The notes under the pieces are model-generated. The model saw only the letters and a program-made list of their open reading frames with translations. It did not search any database and was not told where the DNA came from. 64,000 nucleotides of DNA, taken from NCBI GenBank assembly GCA_033964015.1, contig CM066920.1, positions 10,073,912 to 10,137,911 of the forward strand. Direction: 5' to 3'. Shown here piece after piece: positions 55,401 to 64,000 of the stretch. Made by a program: the position numbers and the translations under genes. Source of the DNA: Scolanthus callimorphus. Lineage: Eukaryota; Cnidaria; Anthozoa; Actiniaria; Edwardsiidae. Positions within the stretch are counted from its first letter, which is position 1; each line of letters begins with the position of its first letter.

Positions 55401-58400
55401 ATTTCACCAAACCCTCCCGCATTTCTAGTGCCTAAAAAGGGAAATATGGACATTTTCTGCAAAATGTTAAGTTTAATTTACCTCTTTGCAAGCATAACCT
55501 TCTGACATCTCTGGAACTTGTTTTACAACTCCTCTACCAAGAGAATCTCTCTTCCTGAGTGCAACAAAGAACCGTAGTTCTCTCTTCTCTTCCTCACTGA
55601 GACCATTGCAAAACCTTGCTTCATTGTCATGTGGTGGAAGCTGCAGGATAATCTGCCTGTTCCTATATCGCTCACCAATACTGTCCACGTATGGGATATT
55701 TTCCTCTTGCAAGGCATTCATATAAGCATGTACCTAAAGGGAAGCCAGAGAAGAAGAAAAAGTCAGGCTGTTATAAACCCTAATAAAGCTCCTAATGATT
55801 TCATAGGGGGCATATACAAAGCAAAGATTGGTGACCTTTGAAATGTCATTAACTTTCCTGTCATATGTGAATTCAATTTTTTGGAATACCAAAACTTTTA
55901 CTTCTGTAATAAGGGTACCCATCCTGGAATTCCAGTCTGCTTAGGATTACACACCCTGAAGTTCTGGAGGTCCTCATTTGCCACAAATTTATTGCGAATT
56001 TCATGCACAGCTATAATACCTTTGTGCTTTGAAATTTGCCACAAATTTATTGCGAATTTCATGCACTAGTATATAATATGTTGTGAAATTTGCCACAAAT
56101 TTATAGCAACTCCTACGGTATGTATTTTATTCTTATTTCTTATACACTTTTTGACAAATTTTGTATCGCATATGTATATAAACTTAACAACGAATTTCGT
56201 AAATGTATAAATTTCGTATGCAACGTTGATACAATAGCAACATCCTATGACATTGGATTAATAGAAGCCCACTTGCATACTATCATGCCTTGCAATCTCA
56301 TTGCCTCTCCTCAGGGGAGTAACAACAAAGCTACTTCACTTATTTTCCTCTAGGACTATCTACTGACTCCATTACCTACGGTTTACCCGGTATGACTTAG
56401 GTCTAGGGCATATGTCGAATTAGGGTCGCATCGATTAATTTTTCAAAAGCCTACGATCTCATTACACTTTCAAATAACAAATTATCTATTGTTTTAAATG
56501 CATTCGACGCAACTCTAATTCGTTGTATGCCCTAGACCTTACACACATAATATCCATCCAATCTATGAAATTGATAACAAGAAGTTTAGATACCTATCAT
56601 TTTCACGGGGTGGCGAATGGTTGATTAGACAGTGCATCTCATGAAATACTATCTCAGGGATTCTTCAATCTCAGATTTTTAGAGAGCTGTCTTCTCATTT
56701 TTAAATATAACAAATTAAATTAAAGTAAAATACAGAGAATGTATGGGAAGCAATCTTTGAATTTAAGCCTTGATCTCACTGTTTTGGAAAATCTCACATT
56801 TACCATTTGCAGGCCCGTAGCCAGGGATTTTTGTGTGTGTGTGTGGGTGTGTGGGTGGGGGGTGCTAATCTAGAGAAAGCGGACCAACGTGGTATGAATT
56901 TATTAACCGCTAGTCAAAATTCACTAGAAAAAGCAAATATACGAAATTAGCTGTATGCCAAAGTGACTGCAGTCTTCTGTTTGGCCCATTTAGTCACTAA
57001 AACAGTGTTTTCAAACCCTTAAATGTGGACCTTTTTGTCTCATGGGTGGGTGCTTGCACACTGCCAGAACCCCCCTGGCTACAGGCCTGACTTGCAATTG
57101 CCACCCCTGCATAAGGTCTTATAAATATTCTGGCTAGCCTCCCCTAAGCACATGTAACTGGAATGTAATTTATCAAACCTTATTTGAAAATTATTTGTAA
57201 ACTTCTTGTTTTGTCCATTGATCATCATCTGAGTAGTTTGTCCATTATCTAAGTTCCTCTGTGGGCTCAGAAATTCTCAGAATGCTTTGTAAAATGTCAA
57301 CAATCCAAGCACTGCAAAGCCACTGTGTTTCAAATTGATATCACTATTTATTTCTACTTGACTTTTAACCTGTTTCATCTATAAATGGAGAGCCCAAATA
57401 TTTATAGATATGCCAAACTGTGACCAAAATGTTTTATAAAGAGACTTGAAAGTGACAGGAATATTTTTTAAATGACCCTTGACTCTAGAAATCTTGCAAA
57501 ATCTGTAAATTTGGGAATGTAAAAATATAGGAATTATGACTGAATGTAAAATGCAGTAAGATTTCATAGAGTTGGCATCAGTTTTAAATGTTGAACTTAA
57601 AATCATTGCACTCCAGAAGGCTTTCTTTAATATGGAAACATATTTGATCCATAGTATTGTCTGAAGTGCTCTGTTTGTAATTGTGCTCCATGGAGAAGAA
57701 GAATGAAATACAATCTGTTTACATCATGTTATTAATATTTAATTGCCCATGCAACATTTGCATCAGTTTCTATGAATATGTAGGCATATGTATTCTATTT
57801 TGAGGATTTTATCAGAAATATCTGTTACTGTCATGCCATTGAGAGGAGGTTTATGTCTAGAGTACATTTATATAAACCTATCTAACCAAATAGCATAAAT
57901 TTGCAGTTACCGCTGGTGGAAACTCCCACAATTAATATGCTGAATTTCCTTACACAACTAGGAAAAATATTTTGGGATATGTTTACAATACACTCCAAAT
58001 GTTCCTAATGTAAGGCACTATCTTAGTATGTTCCCTCTAGGCACTATCTTAGTATGTTAAACTAACAGATCGTAAAATATTACTAGATCCCAGATTAGAT
58101 GTGACCACACCATGTTTAGCAGTGTACATATGGAATCATGGATAATTATTGCAATACTGTATTTCTTTTAACATAGCTCTCTTTAATAGCTATAAGATTA
58201 ACAAAGAAGTAAAGAACTACATACCTGTTCTGTGCTGAGTCCTGGCGGCACCCATGCATACTCGTCTAGCGCACAACCACTATCATCATCTGAAGCCAAG
58301 CTAGAGGCATGATGTACGTCTGCCATGTAGATATTACGGCCTGCTCTGGCGTCGTCACTAATAATATTATGATCTTCTCGCGGACATTTGCAGTTCCGGC

Positions 58401-61400
58401 ATATTTTTCTAAAACAGAGAATCAATGGGCACCATATTTCACAAAGAGTCCAATGCAATGCTTCATATATTGATGCATCAATTTCAAGGAGACTTAATAG
58501 ACATTGGTCATGTTCCACTGCTTTGTGGTCAAATACATTGTGTATGTACATACATAAGGAGCTATTTGTGTGTGTATGAATTGAGATTATAGAGTCAGGC
58601 TTAACTTGCATAATTAATAAAGGCTCGCTGTGTTTTCAGAGCTTATTAGAGTTGAATTTTACCATGTACTCTGGCCTTGGCTTCAGAAACTACCCAAAAC
58701 CAAAGAGTCAGTTTCTCAACACATTGGGAAATGTTACAGTTCAGAAACATGTCTAAACATGCATGATAATTGAGCTGGTGTGACTTGTATACCAATTATA
58801 GAGATAGATAGTGAGATAAAGAGTGTTTGAATTTACTATCACCCATACTCTCTCATATCAAAGCCTATAGTCACATTTTAAACAAACACTTTTTAGAACA
58901 ATACTAGAAAACGTCCAACAGTAAGGAGAAGGGGGCAGATGGAACACATCTAGTCAAGGAACCTAACAGATGTTAAAATGATTATTTTTTCTAAAAACTC
59001 TCAATCCAGCTGCAAACCAGTGGCAGCCACAGTTTTTTCATAATCACTTAAAATGCATCAAACCCATAGACCTTGTCAAATTCAGGATTGTCTTCAACCT
59101 TTTCCAGCACAAATTTCCAAAATACTAAAATGGGGTTCAGTCATTATTAAACATGTTTATAGTTATTATAATAACCCAGTAGTATTCTTAATTATCCCAA
59201 TTATTACTACTTCCAATAACTTTTAAGCTGTAACATGGTTTTATTCAAATTAAATTAATTTAGATACCCCGTTTAAATTTGAACCAGCAAAGGAACCTTA
59301 GTATTCTTGAATTGGTGCATATACTAAAACAGAATGTGCCAAGTGAAAAAAACTTAAATTCATAAAATCCAATTCCTAATTTGCAAAATTGTGAAAAATT
59401 CTGTTTAAGCCAAACCTGCTGTTTCAATTAACATATATTGGTTTTTCCCTGTGGAGAGCGTGCTACACTTGGAAATTGTTTTGTTTCCATACATAATGAA
59501 ATACAATTTCACATCAAGGAATCAAGGCAGTACATTGTTTGCTGAGGTCACACAATGGTTCGGGTCAGCAGACAGGGACAAAAAATGTAAAGATAGGGAA
59601 ATATCTTTTTGGAGTAAGAGAAGACATCTTTTCATATGCTATTGTCTCTTGATAACACAACTGGTGCCTGTTTGTCTGTGATAGAAAATTGTCAAAAGGA
59701 TTTAGTCATATACCTGCTGTGTCTTTCAGAGAATAAAAAACTTAATCCAACAGTTGTATTTCTTAATTATTTTAAATCTATCTTCTGAGAAGTGCAATTG
59801 TATATGCATTAGAAACTCTTTCGGATTCTCTATGGAATTCCATAGCGATACAAGTGATGTAAAACAGGTCTGCAAGTTTAGATCCTTTTGTTATTTACTC
59901 CTTTCATCCTTTTGAGCTACAATACAGGTGTAGTAAGATACCCATTAGGCACATAAATATTACAGCAATTGCAATTCCTTCCGTTACTAAACAAAATTGA
60001 AGGCAAAATCCTATTTTAGGACATCAAAATACCTAAGCCTAATAGCAATGCTATCAGAAAAACATTCTGGACATTAAACAAACTAGATTACTACTGCTAA
60101 CAAGCATAAAACAGTATTGCCAATTAACTATGATGTTTTTATAAGTTCAGAAGGATTGATTAATCCCAAGGGCCTGAAATTATCTCTTGCTAGACCACAC
60201 ACAATGGTCTTGTACTGCACAGATGTGAGCTGGTGATTTAGATGGGAACCTCAAAAAGGAAAATCACTTTGAATGTTTCCTGCTGGTTGTCTATTAAATT
60301 TCGAATTCTTTACCTGTGGAGTTTTGTTTCTGAGGCACGTGTTGATAACACATTTTCTGAATACTCTAGTGAAAGGTTTTGGTTTAAAAATAAAGTAACA
60401 AAATAGGCAACACATATTTAGTACCAAAATAGCCTATCACAAAAGTTGAGCACTTAGCTAAAGTTATGCCAGCCACCTTCTCGAAATAACTGATTACATT
60501 TTTCAAAGGCATTTGAAACACGGTCAAAGTGTTCTGTTTTCTGAACTTTCTTTTTTTTTCATATTTTAGCACAAAACCTAATGTGATCCCATATGTTCAC
60601 TAATGTTCTTTCTTGCGCGCCTTCGTTCCAATTCTATTCAACTCCCTCGTTCTTTCAGTTATTCAATTAGCAACTTTTTCCTATCATTTTTGGGTTTCCA
60701 GGAGGTTAATTATGTGTGTAATAATTGATTATGTTAAAAAAGAGACGAGTAAGCCCCACTGTCTCGCTGTTCTTATCTTTTTCTATTCTTTCGTTTACTG
60801 TAAAACCCCAAGTGAGATATGGAGCGGTAGAAGCATGGTAATATAGAGAACAAAAGCCATGGCGGCAAAGAATGAATATATAACATAAACTATCTTTAGA
60901 ATATGTTACAACAACTTCCGCTAGTGCCCATTAAAATAATAATGTTAAGAAACTTAATACTTTGCATCCTTGGTTCGTTGTTGCGGTCTGTTGAAAAGTC
61001 CTTTGTAGGCACCGGCGACGCGCAGAAAATTTCGCGGGAATACTGTCACATTCGCAAATTTCAAGGAGGCGGGAGTAGGCGATCATTCAAGGACGTGCGA
61101 AAAAATGCTCTCAAACTTTATCCAAATGTTTGACGTTCGCTCCTAGGAAGAGGACAAAGGGAAGAATCTAGACTTACTGCTTGCTGAGAAAATAGATTTG
61201 AAACTGGATACCATTATTTGTTTCAATCTACGGACTAGGGTCGTCTGATTTTGAGCGATTTGGCCCATGTTGTTTGCTACAACGACAACAATACAGACCG
61301 CCTTATTTATTGCTAATTACTAATAACGCCAATTTTTTAAAAGAGAAAAAAACTCGAAACCGCAAGTGATGGAATATTTACAAATTCCTCGCTCCGGAGG

Positions 61401-62963
61401 AAACCACACGCTGAAAGAAGTCATGGTGTATATTTACCCTGCTTCACACTGTTCCATAAAGAACAGAAAATGTAGGTTTTTGTTCTTAGAACATGAAATC
61501 GAAGGCAGGGGAAGAGTTATAAAGACGGTACCGGTAGATTCGCGCCGTTTCCGGTCTATCTATTCGCGCGTGCTAGAAAAAACTCATTAGGCCATTTGTA
61601 ACTTTCACCCATATGCGTTGTGTCAAATACCTTATTTGAGGGTATTAAATGGTTCTAGCACAAGAGCGTTAAGAATGAAAGTTCTATAGCATGCACGGCA
61701 GGACTTCGAAGACCTTAATTCAAAGCATTTCGATCACGAATACGAAGGCTTTTAGGCTTCTACATTCCTGGATTGTATGGTCCACTGTAGTATATAGGCA
61801 AAACCTTTTGGTTCATTAGGTACATAACAGAAGATGGTGTCATCCGTCATACGCGCAGATTTTTGTCGCTATAAAACTTTTCCCTCAAACGATGCTGTGA
61901 TAAAATGTCTGTTTTGTCTAGCTGCTTGATCAAGGGCTTATCAAACCAAGCCTGAGTCCACGAAGTCTTTTGTAGCATTTTGAGCCAAGATAATAAAATA
62001 CGTCACGAACTTGAAGGCGTTACATTCTGACATACGACGGCTTGAATAATGGCTCCTAAGCAAATAAACTGAAGCGCTCTACTAAACGATCTAACGCTCA
62101 GGAAATAAGCTAATTTTTTAGCAAGTTATACAATTTGGCAATCCTAATAAAGTCACATCTCTTTAGATTTTACATGACAAAACATGAAATAAGTGCGAAA
62201 TTCCGAGGACAACAAAGCATTATTAAAACAATCCCATATGAGAATCCAGACTAGCTTGACCCAAAAGCACGATCGCGAAATCTATACTATATCAAAAACA
62301 TTTCCTGAAGCCCAAATCTCTGACTTTCTGGACCAACGTTGTCTATGAGAAACAGATAAACCATGTAACAAAGGCTAGATCTTTTACCGGCGTAAATTCT
62401 AGAAAAACTAGAAGTATTTTCACAACGGATTTTAGATATCCAAGATTACCATCTAATCTCGGGACCACGGAGAGAGCTGAGAAGTTCTACCGAATGGACA
62501 AGCCGTAAATATGGCAGCGAATTCCGACACACTCATGTTCGAGAAATGAACAGCTAGATATCAAAACTAGTCTTCTGATCAATAACTTTGGCGTTAAAAT
62601 GTTGGTGCTAGTGGGAATAAAGCTTTGGAGAGATTGATGTATGTTGTAAAACAAGAGCAGCTTTATTATCGTGTTGAATGTCATCCAAAACCTCCGGCGG
62701 ACTCTGGATCACATTCAAGCTTCTTTGCACTTAATGCTTTATTCTTACCTCCAGTAATGGGCGCTGAATCCGGGGCAGAGATCGCCACAGTTGTTACACG
62801 GCTTTGATCCATCAAAATCATCATGAGTTACCATGTTCTGAAAACCAACAAGAAAGAATTGGGCATAAACACCAATTGCAGGGAAGGAGGAAGATGTGCG
62901 TCTTGAAGTTTTCAACTTCTCGCAGTTTCTCGCACTCACTTGAGGGATTTCGCATCGCCTCAT
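52496..62963 (-). CDS. PRICKLE: Prickle, planar cell polarity PET/LIM protein (6 exons, 762 aa)
   Basis: Core planar-cell-polarity protein that acts at the membrane with Van Gogh and antagonises Dishevelled (family knowledge). Exons, read downward: 62963-62940, 62837-62749, 58408-58225, 55733-55482, 55187-54984, 54031-52496; GT-AG throughout, phases chain to 2289 nt. Exon 1 encodes only MRRCEIPQ before a GTGAGT donor; an in-frame TAA lies 33 nt upstream, but an alternative start at Met10 or another first exon is possible. Order: cysteine-rich motif 22-46 ([16 protein letters not shown]); [19 protein letters not shown] (77-95), diagnostic of Prickle; PET about 88-170; LIM1 181-240, LIM2 246-297, LIM3 306-361; then a 400-residue Ser/Arg-rich tail in one exon with a tandem DSNYGT motif; C terminus CKVQ (759-762), a CaaX prenylation box preceded by Lys-rich sequence, as in vertebrate Prickle. 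Convergent with the Limpet gene. Confidence 0.94.
55977..56106. repeat. 54-58-bp tandem repeat, three copies
   Basis: TTGCCACAAATTTATTGCGA recurs near 55979, 56037 and 56091 (the last diverges after TTAT). It lies in Prickle intron 3. Confidence 0.8.
56398..56541. mobile_element. 144-bp foldback element
   Basis: TAGGTCTAGGGCATATGTCG at the left mirrors CGTTGTATGCCCTAGACCTTA at the right; GAATTAGGGTCGCATCGA and its near-complement follow inside. Prickle intron 3. Confidence 0.75.
56810..57089. mobile_element. CAGGCCCGTAGCCAGGG-type MITE
   Basis: Left end CAGGCCCGTAGCCAGGG and right end CCCCTGGCTACAGGCCTG are inverted. A GT-rich simple stretch lies next to the left end. Ends resemble the CAGGGGCGTAGCCAG family. 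Prickle intron 3. Confidence 0.65.
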
Positions 62964-64000
62964 TCTGACAATCCGCTCCCGGGCGTATGGAAATTAAAAT
63001 ATGCCAATGTGAGTTCTCTTAGTTGATAAAGCCCTCCGAGTTTGACATAGAAGATCAACAATTTGGTAAAATCCCTCCGAGCTACAGCTAGCCAACGAAA
63101 CGTGCAACTATGGTTGTTGAACTGTAAAATCAATACAAACCATTCTTCGAGTTGATTGACGTCTCTTGACGTTAATTAATGCATTAGCCAATCAGAATCG
63201 CTCAAGTGCATTCCTAAGTGTCAACACAGTTTCTTTTATAGGCGCAAACTTTTAGGCCTGTCCGCCATATTGTGAAAATGAGGTCTAAACCGCTAGATAG
63301 AATAATCCTTCAAAACAGGAAACTCTTCAACTATTTAGGAGTGCGAGGCACCAGGGTCAATGCTCACTGAAGCGAGGAGCGCTAAGCTTCAAATCTGAAA
63401 TTTTTCTCAGTTTACAAATCCGAACAAAAGCAAACAATAACCAATCACAGTTGAGTAGCCTTCGAAGGCGTAATTTCGCTATTTGTTTTTTGTTGTTTTG
63501 TGTCCTCAGAAGCGAGTAAATAAAGCGTATTTGGGAAAGTAATGAGCCATCCTTTCCACCCACGTTGAATGCGCTGTTTATGTCTGATCTCTCAGTTTTA
63601 CCAAAAAAATCAAACTAACAGAGAAATGGATGCATACCTGCGTTAGATTTTCTTGAATTAAAGTAAAATATTCAATACAATGATAAAAAACATTTGGCTT
63701 TATTTTTGCTGACACTAGCCACTTTAGTATTCGGCTCCAAGGCATAATAGGTGAGCTGCTATGAGAGAGGACTTCGCTAATTGTCGCAACATGCAGACAC
63801 AGAGACTCCGTAATTTTTTGCATCGTGTTTTTGTATTTGACTCGCGCTTTCAAGTTAAGAGGAATGGTTTGTATTTCAAACACGAGACACGGCAGCGATC
63901 TTTTGTCTTTGAGCACTTTTGAGAGATTGTAAACAGTGATCATTTACACGGGCCGCAGATAAAAACATAAAACGCAACCAAATGACATGGCGATGGTGGG
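62964..64000. other. Region upstream of Prickle; no further gene supported
   Basis: It should hold the Prickle 5' UTR and promoter. I see no TATA box, CpG-dense core or second exon chain; ORFs of up to 121 aa resemble no known family. CCAATCA occurs at 63187-63193 and 63440-63446, which may be chance. Confidence 0.45.

Noticed and set aside
61366..61590. 74-aa plus-strand ORF in Prickle intron 2
   Set aside because: No family resemblance, no splice signals that chain, and antisense to an intron.
63578..63943. 121-aa minus-strand ORF upstream of Prickle
   Set aside because: No recognisable motif and no clear splice link to Prickle exon 1.

Overview
This is metazoan nuclear DNA: four multi-exon genes with GT-AG introns, AT-rich intergenic sequence, and many short foldback transposons (MITE-like). 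A cnidarian, most likely an anthozoan such as a coral or sea anemone, fits the gene structure and repeat style. That assignment is inference from general familiarity, not a database result.

Layout. (1) 473-4571, minus strand: a seven-exon gene for a small four-pass membrane protein (177 aa) with an acidic di-leucine sorting signal at its tail. None of its exons forms a long ORF, so a six-frame scan misses it. (2) 4572-6851: a divergent intergenic region. (3) 6852-24945, plus strand: a complete 20-exon ACSF2 gene (605 aa) for a mitochondrial medium-chain acyl-CoA synthetase, its introns packed with foldback elements. (4) 24946-35365: a 10.4-kb repeat-rich interval with no supportable gene. (5) 35366-45476, plus strand: an eight-exon Limpet-type gene (554 aa; cysteine-rich N-terminal motif, PET domain, six LIM domains). 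(6) 45477-52495: a repeat-rich interval with a transposon-split minisatellite. (7) 52496-62963, minus strand: a six-exon Prickle gene (762 aa; cysteine-rich motif, PET, three LIM domains, long tail, C-terminal CaaX box). (8) 62964-64000: sequence upstream of Prickle.

The two PET-LIM genes point at each other, 7 kb apart. Three of their introns fall at the same codon and phase: in the W-R-K motif (phase 2), early in the PET domain (phase 0) and at the LIM1/LIM2 boundary (phase 0). This suggests they arose by inverted duplication of one ancestral PET-LIM gene and stayed linked. Prickle is a core planar-cell-polarity protein; Limpet-type proteins are LIM adaptors. The ACSF2 and tetraspan genes have no evident functional tie to them.

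The repeats are mostly short elements with terminal inverted repeats (TIRs). They include a 60-bp element with a perfect 9-bp target duplication, two adjacent related elements nested in an ACSF2 intron, and a family with a GGAATTTCC/G-run modular interior present in at least six places. Exon boundaries were read by eye from splice signals, reading phase and family resemblance; UTRs and transcription starts were not determined.
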